DNA from: Oreohelix idahoensis
Taxonomy: Eukaryota; Mollusca; Gastropoda; Stylommatophora; Oreohelicidae
Reading direction: 5' to 3'
NCBI GenBank assembly: GCA_024509875.1
Contig: JAMPIV010017562.1
Location: forward strand, 62,001-126,000
Length of the DNA: 64,000 nt
The notes beneath the pieces were generated by a model, which saw nothing but the letters and a program-made list of their open reading frames with translations, was not told the DNA's origin and searched no databases. Positions 24,241 through 34,825 of the stretch are shown piece after piece. Both the position numbers and the translations under genes were made by a program. How positions within the stretch are numbered: the stretch's first letter is position 1; each line of letters starts with the position of its first letter.

Positions 24241-26919
24241 TCATTCGTCGTCAATAGGATTACGTGACAACGCATCCGCCACAATATTTTCAGTGCCAGG
24301 AATATGTTCAATGGAGAATTCAAATGGCTGTAGGATGATTGCATATCTGGCGAGTTTTGGGCTCTTGTGGTTAGATCGACGCAAAGATGCTACAGCACGT
24401 TGGTCCGTTTGTATGGTGAATGGAGCACCAAGCAAAAACTTTTCAAGTTTAGTTATTGCCCATATAACTGATAAAAGTTCCTTGTCCACTGTGGAATACT
24501 TTGTTTCTGCCGGCTTTAGCTTTCTTGAAATATATAAGGTAGGATGTAGAACGCCATCATGGTTCTGGAGCAGGCATGCACCAATGCCGTAGTTACTAGC
24601 ATCTGTTCGTAAGAAAAATCTTTTGGAAGCATCGGGAAGTCTTAAAATTGGTTCATGCGAGAACAAATTTATAATTTTGTTGAAAGTTTCATTGCATATA
24701 CCAGTCCATGTCACCTTCACCGGCATGTCTTTTTTTAACAATGAAGACAATACAGCCGTGATGGATGACAAGTTTGGTATGAATCTACTGTAATATTGAA
24801 CAAGTCCTAACAAACTCCTGACCTGTTTCTTCGTCTGAGGAACTGCTATGTTTAGAATTTTGGAGACCGTACTAGGTAACGTTCGGATATATCCCGATCC
24901 AATGATATGTCCCAAAAAGGTTATCTCATTACACGCGATTTGAACCTTTGTAGGTTTAGCAGTTAGATTATAATTCCTTAGAGTGTCGAAAACATATCTA
25001 AGTCCCGAAACATGTTCCTCAAACGACGAACTAAACAAGCATATGTCGTCAATATATGTAATAACGTCTGGTCTACCTGATAAAATTTGTCGCATCAGGC
25101 GAATGAAGGTAGCTGGCGCATTAACAAGCCCAAAAGGCATCACATTCCACTGGTATAGACCTTGTGGAGTGGAAAATGCGGTGTAGTACTTAGCCTTTTC
25201 GGTCAGTGGTATCTGCCAATAACCTTTAGTTAAGTCTATCTTACTAAATATAGTTGCGTTGGATAGACGTGGCAGTAAGTCGTCGATAAGTGGATGTGGT
25301 TCGCTGTCAACTATAGTCTTAGCATTTAATTTTCTATAGTCAACACATAGTCTGATGTTATTGTCCTTCTTCCGGACAATCACTAATGGAGAAGAGAATG
25401 GCGAATTACTAGTCTCAATGATTCCCAGAGACAACATCTGTTCAAGTTCCTTAGTAGTTTTAGCAAGGAAATGTAAAGGAACCGAATAGGGATGTACACG
25501 AATAGGTGTATCATCATTGAGAGTAATGTCATGACTAATAGCCGATGTGCGACCCGGGACGTCGGTCAACACATCTGGATAAGATTGTAATAGATTAGCA
25601 ATCTGTAGACGCTGTTGCGGTGTAACCGTTGAAGAGATGGTTACATCCCGCCAAGATTCAGTAGGTTGAACTACTGGTACCGGTAACGGTAACTGTACCT
25701 CAGGAAAAGAAGATTCTTCTTCCTGGATGACAGATAAGTTGGAATAATAACAAGTAGATACTGTGTTGTCATCTAGTTCATGAAAAATTGACTGTAAGTG
25801 TTCAGGACGTGTATGAAATTGCTTGAGCATGTTAATATGAAATATCTTTTTGTGTCCCTTGATATCTAAGACGTAATCAACGTCGGAAATTTTATCAATG
25901 ACTTTGTAAGGACCATTCCAAGATATCAATAATTTATTGTTATTGTGAGGAAGTAACACATAAGCCTCATCGCCTGGGAATAATTGGCGTAATCGTCGAG
26001 ACCTATTTTGTAGAGATCGAGCCTTAGCTTTTGCAGCCTCAGAAGAAGCTGTTGCCAACTGGCAAGACTCAATAATGTTCTTCCGAAGATTAATCACATA
26101 CTCGTAAGATGACTGAGTGTCCTGAGTCATCTCCTCGTCAATTAATAAGTCTTTTATTAGTCCCATAGGACCTCTTGGGGGAGCACCAAAAACTAATTCA
26201 AAGGGAGAGAAGCCAGTTTGTTCATGCGGTACCTCCCGATAAGCAAATAGAACAGCTGGGAGTGCTCTGTCCCAGTCATGAGGGTGCTTAGCAGTAACCT
26301 TATGTAGTAGTTGTTTAAGTGTACGGTTAAGTCTTTCAACCGCACCATTACTCATAGGATGATAAATACTACTTAAATTCCTATCAATGTTCCAAGTTTT
26401 CATGACTTCCTTCATGGTGTCAGATATGAACTGTGACCCATGGTCTGATAAAAGTTTTCTAGGAAACCCTATTCTAGAAAAGATGAGATGTAGTGCATCA
26501 GCTACATCTGTGGTAGTGGTGGTTTTTAATGGGATAGCTTCTGGCCATCGTGTGCACAAATCAATGCACGTAAGGACGAATCTATGTCCTCTGGCCGATG
26601 GTAGCAATGGACCAATAATATCTATGGCCATCTTGTCAAACGGTCTTACTGAGATATCGCAAGCCTGAATAGGCGCCGTGTGAAAAGCTCCACGTGCTTT
26701 CACTTCTTGGCATGTAGTACAGGAACGTACATACTGCGAAATATCTCTTGACACTCCTGGCCAAAAGAATGAAGACAGTACTCGAGATCGTGTTCGAGTA
26801 TATCCCATATGTCCAGCACAATGTGAGTCATGTGCATGTTGAAGAATGTACCGTCTAAAAGTATACGGGACCATAACTTGTTGTTTCATTTGTGATTTGT
26901 CATTAAAACATCTAATCAA
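24241..26919 (-). CDS. Element B IN-RT-RNase H polyprotein
   Basis: An 892-residue frame; the first Met is probably internal to the polyprotein. Integrase zinc-binding domain at 28-70 (H28/H30, H37, C67, C70); core D100, D159, E195 with 35 residues between the last two. GPY/F-like module near 310-365 (WNGPYKVI). RT from about 450: CVDYRKLN, KIDLTKGYWQIPL, FSTPQGLYQWNVMPFGL, catalytic YIDD at 622-625. Connection FLGHIIGSGY. RNase H with D773, E814, D839 and D882 (FLRTDASNYGIG, VDKELLSVIW, IQTDQ, VADALSR). All catalytic acids are present. Integrase precedes RT in one continuous frame, which excludes a rearrangement of separate fragments. It is separated from the Gag-PR frame by a 1-nt break in an eight-A run. 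Confidence 0.95.
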   Translation of the reverse strand: MIRCFNDKSQMKQQVMVPYTFRRYILQHAHDSHCAGHMGYTRTRSRVLSSFFWPGVSRDISQYVRSCTTCQEVKARGAFHTAPIQACDISVRPFDKMAIDIIGPLLPSARGHRFVLTCIDLCTRWPEAIPLKTTTTTDVADALHLIFSRIGFPRKLLSDHGSQFISDTMKEVMKTWNIDRNLSSIYHPMSNGAVERLNRTLKQLLHKVTAKHPHDWDRALPAVLFAYREVPHEQTGFSPFELVFGAPPRGPMGLIKDLLIDEEMTQDTQSSYEYVINLRKNIIESCQLATASSEAAKAKARSLQNRSRRLRQLFPGDEAYVLLPHNNNKLLISWNGPYKVIDKISDVDYVLDIKGHKKIFHINMLKQFHTRPEHLQSIFHELDDNTVSTCYYSNLSVIQEEESSFPEVQLPLPVPVVQPTESWRDVTISSTVTPQQRLQIANLLQSYPDVLTDVPGRTSAISHDITLNDDTPIRVHPYSVPLHFLAKTTKELEQMLSLGIIETSNSPFSSPLVIVRKKDNNIRLCVDYRKLNAKTIVDSEPHPLIDDLLPRLSNATIFSKIDLTKGYWQIPLTEKAKYYTAFSTPQGLYQWNVMPFGLVNAPATFIRLMRQILSGRPDVITYIDDICLFSSSFEEHVSGLRYVFDTLRNYNLTAKPTKVQIACNEITFLGHIIGSGYIRTLPSTVSKILNIAVPQTKKQVRSLLGLVQYYSRFIPNLSSITAVLSSLLKKDMPVKVTWTGICNETFNKIINLFSHEPILRLPDASKRFFLRTDASNYGIGACLLQNHDGVLHPTLYISRKLKPAETKYSTVDKELLSVIWAITKLEKFLLGAPFTIQTDQRAVASLRRSNHKSPKLARYAIILQPFEFSIEHIPGTENIVADALSRNPIDDE

Positions 26920-26992
26920 TATGTCATTTTTAATAACAAACCAATGTTTGTTATTATTACCTGAGGATAGATTGTCAACTTTATCAACCAGC

Positions 26993-29062
26993 TTAAAAAA
27001 TTTTTTTTAAAGATTTATCCTCTTTTTGTTTGGTTGCAAATGTTTCCCTGTCAATAGGTGAATTGACTACAAACTCCTCTTGGTTGTCTGCATCCATCTT
27101 ATTATCACTAAATTTCTCAATGAGTTGAGTCTGCGCTCTAGTCGTCACGGCGTTTCCAGTGCATAGGTTATGTTTCTCCCATTCTATGATCTCATCTGGA
27201 GTACAATCTTTACTACCGTGTATACGACCAACCATCAGATCAGCTATAGGCTTTTTTAGCATACATACTTTTACATTCCCTGTGAAAAAGGGTGTTCTAA
27301 TATGAACAATAGCTGTGGGGTAAAACTCAATAGTTCCACCAAATGTCATGCAGCGTACATATTCTCCTGTCGCACAGCTAGGATGTACCAGCGACTGACG
27401 TATACCAATCGTCGTGGATCCTGAATCCCTCAGCACTGAGACGACGGATCCATTAACTAATCCCCTGTTAAAAATTAGTAAGCCTGTTCCATCGTTGACT
27501 GCAAGACCTACCTCTGGTGTAATATGTCCGCAGTTAAGCACTGTTTCTTTCGCCTTCTGAAAAATAAGATTGCATTGTTGGCAACTATTTGCCACATTAT
27601 AATTAATAGCAAAACATGCAGCAGAAGACTGTGTTGTATTATTGTCAAGTGGGACCTGAGCTATAGGGGTAGTATTATTTGTAACTGCCGCCCCTGTATT
27701 ATGGTTGTAATGAGATGATCCCCGAGAATGAGATCGATTCCGAGTATAATTGTTAGAATTATCTCGTCGTCCTCTATAGTAACTATTATCTCGATGTCTC
27801 GAGCCATGATTATTACCATTCCAGTTATTGTTATTATTGGGAGTATGTGATCGATTATAATTAGTGTTATGTTGACCATTGTGGTAGTTTGTTTGAGGTG
27901 AATAATTTCTATCTCGTGATCTACCTCTGTTGAACTCATTTTTATTGTTGAAATCATTATTATGTCCCTTCTGAAAGTTAACATTGTGATTTCTTTGGAA
28001 CCTACTTCTGTCTACACTGTGATGTCTTTGTTTGTTATTATTATGATTGGAGGCCATATTAGACGCCACAGGTAGAGGTTCTCTTAATGAGGAGTTAGAA
28101 ATGGTTGCATTCGGATGTGCCGAACAGTAGTTTAAAGAAATTTTTTCTAACTCGTCGATAGTACCTGGTTTACGCTCCTGCAAATATGCAAAAAATGGCT
28201 GGCTAACCGAAGATAATACCTTATCCCGTAGTAGTAAATCAACTAATTTGTCGTATGATTTGTTGACTTCTGCCAGTTCAACCCATCTATTAAATGTATT
28301 GCGTATGTTCGCAATGAATCCTGCAAAATCTTTTGGAGATTCAGGTAAAATTCCCTTAAATTTCAACCTACAGTGTTCCTCGTCCAGGTGAAACCTTCGT
28401 AAAAGCAAGGACTTAATAGCACCGTAGTTATTTGCTATTGATGGGTCAGCATTTTGAGAAGCCGTCAATGGTTCTCCAACCAAGAATTCATTTAACTTGA
28501 GTACCCATGACTCTTCAGGCAAATGATTTGTTTTGCAAGTCTGTTCAAAACGTGACAGGAACGATGAAAGGTCGTCCACGTTTAAGTTGAGAGTGGGTAA
28601 TTTAAAGTTGTAGAAATGTTTAGTTTGGCTGGATGACGATCCATTTTGTGCGTTATTATTCTGGTTTGCATCAGCACTTTGTGCTTGTAATCTTGCTGTC
28701 TCCAATTTAATACGCGCCAATTCCATTTCTTGTTGTAAAATAATTTCCTCTCGTTTCAATTTATTCTCTTCTTCCTGTTTGGTAATTGCTCTTTGCTCTT
28801 CTCTTTCACGTTGAGCAATCTCTCTTAATCTATTTTCCTTGGCAATTTGCTTCATCTCACGTTCCTCCTCCTCTTTCTTTAATGCAGCCTTTTGTTCCTC
28901 TTCCTCTTTCTTTAATGCAGCCTTTTTCTCTGCTTCTTTTCTTTCACGTTCCTCCATTTCTGCTTTATGTTTTTCCAGTTCTGCCTCAGCAAACTGACGA
29001 AGTTCTTGAGATTTATAACCATATTCCTTACCAATTTTAACGAAATGGTCTATAGTAAGCAT
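26993..29062 (-). CDS. Element B Gag-protease
   Basis: A 689-residue frame. Residues 30-130: charged Glu/Lys coiled coil with a duplicated KKEEEE block. 155-325: SCAN-like capsid domain (FLSRFEQTCKTNH, LLLRDKVLSSVSQ, YLQERKPGTIDELE). 340-460: Asn/Arg/His-rich low-complexity basic region with no CCHC knuckle. CQQC at 494-497 with NCGH at 510-513, as in element A. Protease active site RDSGSTTIGIRQSLV at about 545. The frame ends LKKIF at an eight-A run; with one base fewer the frame would run into the integrase, as in element A where the equivalent site (LKKFF) is continuous. Gag forms the particle and the protease cleaves the polyprotein. The ATG (MLTIDHFVKIG) aligns with the start of element A. 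Confidence 0.94.
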   Translation of the reverse strand: MLTIDHFVKIGKEYGYKSQELRQFAEAELEKHKAEMEERERKEAEKKAALKKEEEEQKAALKKEEEEREMKQIAKENRLREIAQREREEQRAITKQEEENKLKREEIILQQEMELARIKLETARLQAQSADANQNNNAQNGSSSSQTKHFYNFKLPTLNLNVDDLSSFLSRFEQTCKTNHLPEESWVLKLNEFLVGEPLTASQNADPSIANNYGAIKSLLLRRFHLDEEHCRLKFKGILPESPKDFAGFIANIRNTFNRWVELAEVNKSYDKLVDLLLRDKVLSSVSQPFFAYLQERKPGTIDELEKISLNYCSAHPNATISNSSLREPLPVASNMASNHNNNKQRHHSVDRSRFQRNHNVNFQKGHNNDFNNKNEFNRGRSRDRNYSPQTNYHNGQHNTNYNRSHTPNNNNNWNGNNHGSRHRDNSYYRGRRDNSNNYTRNRSHSRGSSHYNHNTGAAVTNNTTPIAQVPLDNNTTQSSAACFAINYNVANSCQQCNLIFQKAKETVLNCGHITPEVGLAVNDGTGLLIFNRGLVNGSVVSVLRDSGSTTIGIRQSLVHPSCATGEYVRCMTFGGTIEFYPTAIVHIRTPFFTGNVKVCMLKKPIADLMVGRIHGSKDCTPDEIIEWEKHNLCTGNAVTTRAQTQLIEKFSDNKMDADNQEEFVVNSPIDRETFATKQKEDKSLKKIF

Positions 29063-30617
29063 TTTGACTTTTATCTGGTAAGTAATTATTGGTAATTACT
29101 GATTAAAATAGTCAATAGTAGCTTCAGAGTAATTATTATACTTACTCAACTTAGGAATATTCAATATAAATAATCACAATAGTACTGAACTCTAATGTCT
29201 AAGTTCAACTAATAGACAATATTTTGTAACAATATTGTATCTAAGTACTAACTATATCATAAATAGTTATGATATCTGTTAACTATAATGTAATTACATC
29301 ACACAATTAATCTCAATATCCAATGATGTTGGGTATGATTCCTAGTAATTATATTGTTCAATGTACTAAGTCACTCTCTTAGTACCAGAAAAGTATATTA
29401 AATAATATACAATGGGTCTATTACCTCAAAGGTAGACTATAAGATTATTTTATTTGGTCAATATATATATTATATTATTATGCCCTAGGCATCTCTTATA
29501 AATTGCAGTGCTAATTTCTTGGACTATCACTGCATAATTATGCAATGTCCCATATTAACCTTAAATGTCAGAAAAAATTAATTAAATTAAATTACAAGTG
29601 TATTATTGAATATAATGTTATATTATTAATGTAGCATTTAATATATATCATGAGGACAAACAAAACAATGATGCAACTAAAGGGTACAAACAATGTCAAG
29701 ACGCAAACAAGACATTTTCACAATTAAAAATGAATTTATGAACTAAATAAAACAAGCGGAAGTGTCACACGGAAAACGAAGGGTCAAAGATTGACCCGAG
29801 GTCAACTTAATATGCAAAGTACACAAAAAAAAAAATGACTGCAAAAAATGATGACATCACAGGACTCATAACGGACGAACATTTAACAATCATAAAATAA
29901 ATTGATAGTAAGAGTAGACTGGACGAAATAGTTAACGAACATGATACAAAACTGAATAAAATTGTGAACTGAGTACGAATAAAATACACCAGTTATCTAC
30001 GGAACGGTACAGCTAACACAAATCGTCAAACGACAGCAGATTTGGACAGACAGTCCAATGGCAAACCTCAATGGGGCTTCCAAAAGTGCAATCGTTTAAC
30101 TGCCCTAAGAAACGACCGAAATCAATTCAGGCATCGTGAGAGCCACAGAATCTAATTTCGGTTCATCCTCCCTACCACCCACTAATTAACAACACATTAA
30201 GACAACAAAAAGTACATTAAACATAGGTAAAAACATGCCGATGTAGGCAGAGGGCATGGACTCAGTTAGCACTGTCACGTTAACGACAATAGTTATTGAG
30301 CTAAACTTATCTTTATTTGCTGCTTCACTTGATGCTCGTTGTCGTCGACGGCTAGGCCTGTGCCTTTGACTGTCTGCTCCTGTAGTCCATATCGTGTGTT
30401 TGCTTCAATGGCTCATGTTTCCCCTGGTTAGACTTAGAAACGGCTTTGGTTTCTCCGACAGTTCACCTACACGACTTTCGGTGACGTCACGTTGTTAGGC
30501 ATTATAATGAGTACTGCGTCATCTTCGACTGGATCATGTGATCGAAAATTGATCGTAAATATTTGTGGTTAACATGTGCGTAAGGAACAGAAGTTTGTTT
30601 CTTTTTTCTGTCGTTCC
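29063..30617 (-). other. Element B 5' leader
   Basis: About 1.55 kb of AT-rich sequence between the primer-binding site and gag. No conserved coding frame. Confidence 0.65.
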
Positions 30618-30633
30618 CCGCATTCGGCCGCCA
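30618..30633 (-). promoter_or_regulatory. Candidate primer-binding site of element B
   Basis: Minus-strand TGGCGGCCGAATGCGG starts 4 bp after the 5' LTR end. It shares the TGGyGGCC start with the element A site, so the two families may use the same or related tRNA primers. Confidence 0.55.
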
Positions 30634-30637
30634 CTTT

Positions 30638-31454
30638 TGTTGAAGGACTTTCGTGTGTGGTTACTGGTTGTGTTGCTTGAATTCTGATCGTGCTAATATT
30701 CGTACGCGAATGGGGTGAACCTCACCTTTGGGTTGTCGTAATGCCTGAACTTGGCATCAAGATGTAAACAACTGTTCATCTTATTAACTCAGCAACTTGA
30801 TATAAAATACATAATTCATAATGGTTGAATGGTGTAACGTGATTCAACGAATAATGCCTCCGGTTCGAGTCCTTCACAATTTAATATGGATTACACACAT
30901 ACATAAACAGTTCAATTCACACATGAGGTACATGCATCAATCAATCAATAGCGTAGACTGCTGTTTTACATGTCAATGTCCGTTTAAGGATACAATGCAG
31001 TAATTGTCGTCAGAACATCACAGCTATATGCACGCGCAGATAGAATGGCTACCTGCCGACAGTGAGACTGTGAGTCTAATTACTTCGTATAAAGTAGACG
31101 ATTATCTTTCTCCTTCCAAGGATTTAGTTAATCACTAACCTCCATAAGTTTCCTCTCATGTAGAGTTCTAGGACTGACCCTGGTCCATCATAAATGCACA
31201 TATAAACGGCTATATCATGCCATTGAATTGGAAGGTTAACAAAACGCAGCTATTCAGCTTGGCGGTCAAGTAACAAAGGGTAGCGTCTCCTAGTTACCGA
31301 CTGTGACCCAAACAACGCTAGACACGTCATAATCGATCGTGTATGGAGCGTTCAATAATTGAAACATCTATCGCAATATATTAAATGTCTTAACCTTTAC
31401 ATTTGCACGTCCGCTAACCTTTAGCAGACGGCGTTAATATCATATACCGTAACA
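30638..31454 (-). repeat. Element B 5' LTR
   Basis: An 817-bp copy upstream of the minus-strand genes and the likely promoter-bearing LTR. It is followed by the TSD GCCTC at 31455-31459. Confidence 0.97.
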
Positions 31455-31594
31455 GCCTCCATCTTGTCCTCTTTATCTTTTTCTTTCTGTTCTCTCACCG
31501 AAGTAAGTACGAAGACAGAAAGTTCTTTGCCTGAAAACCCAAGTTCGCGGCCTAGATTAAGGTAAAAAGCATGGAGGTTTTGGGAGTCTGCCAT
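31455..31594 (-). pseudogene. Family-C gag N-terminus with start codon
   Basis: A minus-strand ATG at 31594 opens MADSQNLHAFYLNLGRELG, then GFSGKELSVFVLTSV and a charged KEKDKEDKME helix that reaches the element B insertion point at 31455. The frame resumes in register at 22371. This N-terminal helix followed by a long charged coiled coil matches the layout of the A and B Gag proteins. Confidence 0.82.
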
Positions 31595-31921
31595 TCTGAG
31601 CGAAAAGTCTGTTTACAAAGCTACACCAGATTACAACCGCAATTTAACTAGAAAATCACAAATGTACAACACTGATTAGCCGCACCAAGTGAACTTCATA
31701 TTTCTTTAACTTTAACTTTAGTTTACAAGAAATTTTGTTTCTTTGGATTATTCAATTATTCTTTACAAAGCTATTTTTACTGTTAAGAATACATAAAATG
31801 AATGCTCAGTCTTACTATAACACACTCTCTTGACACTATTATTTCAGTCAATCTGAATTTATCTCAATCACGTCTAGGGAATTACTAGACAGGTTCTGTA
31901 ATCCGGGATAAGTCGCCCAAT
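31595..31921 (-). promoter_or_regulatory. Family-C leader with candidate primer-binding site
   Basis: AT-rich leader between the 5' LTR stub and the gag ATG. Just after the LTR end (minus strand, ...CCGTCACA) comes ATTGGGCGACTTATCCCGG, whose TGGGCGACTTATCCC is a possible tRNA primer site. Confidence 0.5.
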
Positions 31922-32330
31922 TGTGACGGTATTGCCTCCCCTGCTTTGCAGTAATGGTCCAACAGTGGCCAAAACCCAAGAGTTTCTATTATAGGCTTCA
32001 ATGGAGTCTATCTTTACACAAAATTACTCTTGGCAGAAATGTAGACAGAAGAGTAGTAGTAAAGCTTCTATCACACGGGAGTCTTCACAAGATATTCAGA
32101 TAAGCGAAAACAATGCTGGCTGTCGCTAAGCACGTTAATTCTATAATCTGCCGACACTTTTATGAAGAATTTAAGCAATGGTTTCTTCTAGCTCGTTAAG
32201 CCCCCACCACTGAGTTAATCAGTGGAATTATTATTATTATAATATATATAGCTCTGTTTAGAGTGTGTGGTTAGTAACTTTGAGTGAGACAAACATGTAG
32301 TACATTTAAAAGGATTGAATCGAAGTTCAA
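31922..32330 (-). repeat. Family-C 5' LTR stub
   Basis: About 409 bp match the terminal part of the family-C LTR (very close to 6958-7370). It starts TGTGACGGTATTGCCTCCCC on the plus strand and loses homology after GATTGAATCGAAGTT. The rest of this LTR is deleted or replaced. Confidence 0.82.
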
Positions 32331-33249
32331 AATGGGTAGGCTCTCATAACATGTTCGCCACTTTCTGGATTCCGGTGATGAGACAAACCGAATTTTGGGA
32401 TTGGTCGCTCGATACAGAAATTATCAGCCCCTTGTTACAAAGTCTTTGATCGTGAAACACAGTCGTCATCTTGTGTTACATTGTTGTATAGACCGCGAAG
32501 GGCTTTCTTTAATCTCTTCCTTCATTGTCCCGCCACCTAGACAATATATAAGCTTCTTAGCTGCTATCACAGTAGACTATCGTCGTGTCCCAGGTGGCTT
32601 CGCCTCTAACGTCTTTTGTTTACGACCACCAGAGGCTGGTCTGACCATTGTGCCCAGATGTCTCGACACCGTGTGTTCAAATAGAGGATTTAGTCCCCGA
32701 ACGAATTCTTTCTATTGCTAATGTGACCGTCTGCCGCGTCAAACAATGACATGTCTAACGAGCCGGGTGTGTTCCAAAAGATAACGTTTTATCAAAGCGT
32801 GAGGTTGGGAAATATCCAAGGTGTGATGAAATATTAAAGTAACACTTAAGTAAAAGCCGTGATTAGGAAAGATTACTTTAAAAATGATGAAAGAGCAAAG
32901 ACGGGAGAGAAATGAAATAAGAACGATGACGACAAAGGTAAAAGACAAAAAACAATAGGGCCACTATATCACACAAAGACACAATCAATTTATGTCACAC
33001 ACATCCAAATCAAGGAATAAAACAGTGTTTGTGCGCCTTGTTACCCGATAAAGACCTTTGCTTCCAAACCTAGGTTATTTAAGTGTTTGCTATAATGTTG
33101 CTTTTCACGCTGTGGAAATCTGACTTTGCCTGTGCATGTCTTGCATTGATGCCAGTTAGAGTTAGGCATCTGTCATCTAATGTCATGGTAGATCCAAGAC
33201 AGTTGGACTTTTCACTGACTTTTGTGCTTCTTTCTATCGACACGTTCAA
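32331..33249. other. Unassigned sequence
   Basis: No gene recognised. The 108-codon open frame at 32395-32721 has no domain-like pattern. Confidence 0.4.
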
Positions 33250-33430
33250 AATCCGCAAGGAGCATAGTCTTTCGACAAACAAATGCTAACTCTTCCTGTC
33301 CGTGCCATCCGCTCAAGGTCTTTCCATGTTTTCTTCATCCCTTCATGTCTGTCTCCATTTCTCTTCTCCATGTGTTCTTTGATCTTCCTCTAACCTTGTT
33401 ACCCTGGGGACTCCTTGCGGTTCTTTAAAT
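33250..33430 (-). pseudogene. LINE C-terminal remnant
   Basis: The minus strand reads KVRGRSKNTWRREMETDMKG and then, in a shifted frame, KKTWKDLERMAR. This is the GRPK.TWRRE...DM.. C-terminal block of many invertebrate non-LTR reverse transcriptases. Frames are broken and no RT core is left. Confidence 0.6.
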
Positions 33431-33763
33431 ACTGCATTTTACATTCCGTGATAATTACCAGTAGTGGTTCGTGTATCATCGGTTGAAAAGCACTGTTCTG
33501 AATTATTAATATCTTGTAGCGTCTACGTAAATGTGAGCATTTGTTCCCATCCTAGAAAACAGTGCTTTAAGAAAAGACAGGTGGTCATAACCTCATACCA
33601 CCCATTGGTTGTTTGTGTCTAGGAAATGAGTGTCTGGGAACTTTCAGCCCAAGGCCCGATTACTTTATGTTATTGGCCTGAGGAAAAATCCCTCTGTCAG
33701 GAGATGTATGAATGAATTTTTAATGAGATAGTGTAATCTGAAGACTAGAAAGAAAACGAAAAC

Positions 33764-33846
33764 GGGGGGGGGGGGGGGGGGGGGGGGCTGGACTACACGG
33801 CCATTACTTGTATTTGTTGAGACACTGATAGTTTGGGGGGGGGGGG
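33764..33846. repeat. Two G homopolymers
   Basis: A run of 24 G at 33764-33787 and one of 12 G at 33835-33846. Both could form G-quadruplexes and are prone to length error in sequencing. Confidence 0.95.
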
Positions 33847-33911
33847 AATTAATTGTTTTCAGTGCTCTTAAAGTTGCGATGGGGTTAGATATAGAGGCGT
33901 ACGGAGTGAAA

Positions 33912-34190
<279 letters not shown>

Positions 34191-34594
34191 TGACAGCAGA
34201 CAACTTGGAAAACTGAAACACCTTGTGTATCATCGTCGTATTATAAAACCCAAATGGCATCTACACCAGACGACAAACTGGCCCTTTTTTGCACTCGTGC
34301 CAGGAGAAAGACGAGAACCTGGGATCACGATTCAAAGACATAAAACTAAAAGTCTTTTGTCTTTGACCTTACTTCAGTATCGTTTGACATTTTATAATAT
34401 ACATTTGTGAACAAGAAAGTACATACACATTACCTCAATTTCCAAGCCTCAGTGTGTCATATTGCCCTCTGCCTATATTAAAAGTTCGTGTACAATTTAA
34501 CACTTAAGAGCTTCCTTGTTCAGGTTTCCTGGAGCGAAGCCATAGAGTCATCTGACAAGTTCAGGAAGCTTTAAAAAAAGTTGTATGATCAGGT
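34191..34594. other. Unassigned sequence
   Basis: No gene or repeat recognised. Confidence 0.35.
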
Positions 34595-34825
34595 GGGGCG
34601 CCTCTCGGGGGACTCTCGTTACGCGCTCCTGGATCGAAGCCGAGCATCCTCACACTCCAGTCTACCCAGCTATAAATGGATACCTGACTCTACTCTTGAG
34701 TTAAGGAAGGCACAGACAGTGAGGAATGATACTGTCCAGCCCACCTCATAAAGCTGGACCTAATATATTGGTCTCTAACACTTCACACCACTACGGCAGT
34801 TTTTACTATAGGACTACCTTTCACT
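34595..34825 (+). mobile_element. tRNA-derived SINE, diverged copy
   Basis: It shares the block CTACCCAGCTATAAATGG, then CTCTTGAGTTAAGG, CTGGACCTA and GTCTCTAACACTTCAC with the copy at 51258-51490, in the same order and spacing. A B-box-like GGATCGAAGCC lies upstream. The two loci are otherwise unrelated, so this is a dispersed element. Family name not assigned. Confidence 0.7.

Larger units (their letters stand above)
22372..31454 (-). mobile_element. Element B: near-intact Ty3/gypsy (Gmr1-like) retrotransposon, 9083 bp
   Basis: LTRs at 22372-23188 and 30638-31454 (817 bp each, one difference: CATACGTTT versus CATAAGTTT). The 5-bp TSD GCCTC lies at 22367-22371 and 31455-31459. LTR ends are TGTTGAAGG...CCGTAACA on the plus strand. 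Two minus-strand frames encode Gag-PR and IN-RT-RH. Domains align with element A along their whole length, but the DNA differs greatly and LTRs are unrelated, so it is a separate family of the same lineage. It lies in the gag of the older family-C element. Confidence 0.96.

Noticed and set aside
15436..26919. A chromodomain at the integrase C-terminus
   Set aside because: Only a GPY/F-like module (GPYxxV) is visible; no aromatic-cage chromodomain pattern follows in A or B.
26980..27012. Standard -1 programmed frameshift in element B
   Set aside because: The register needed is +1 (or -2), and element A reads through the equivalent place without a shift.
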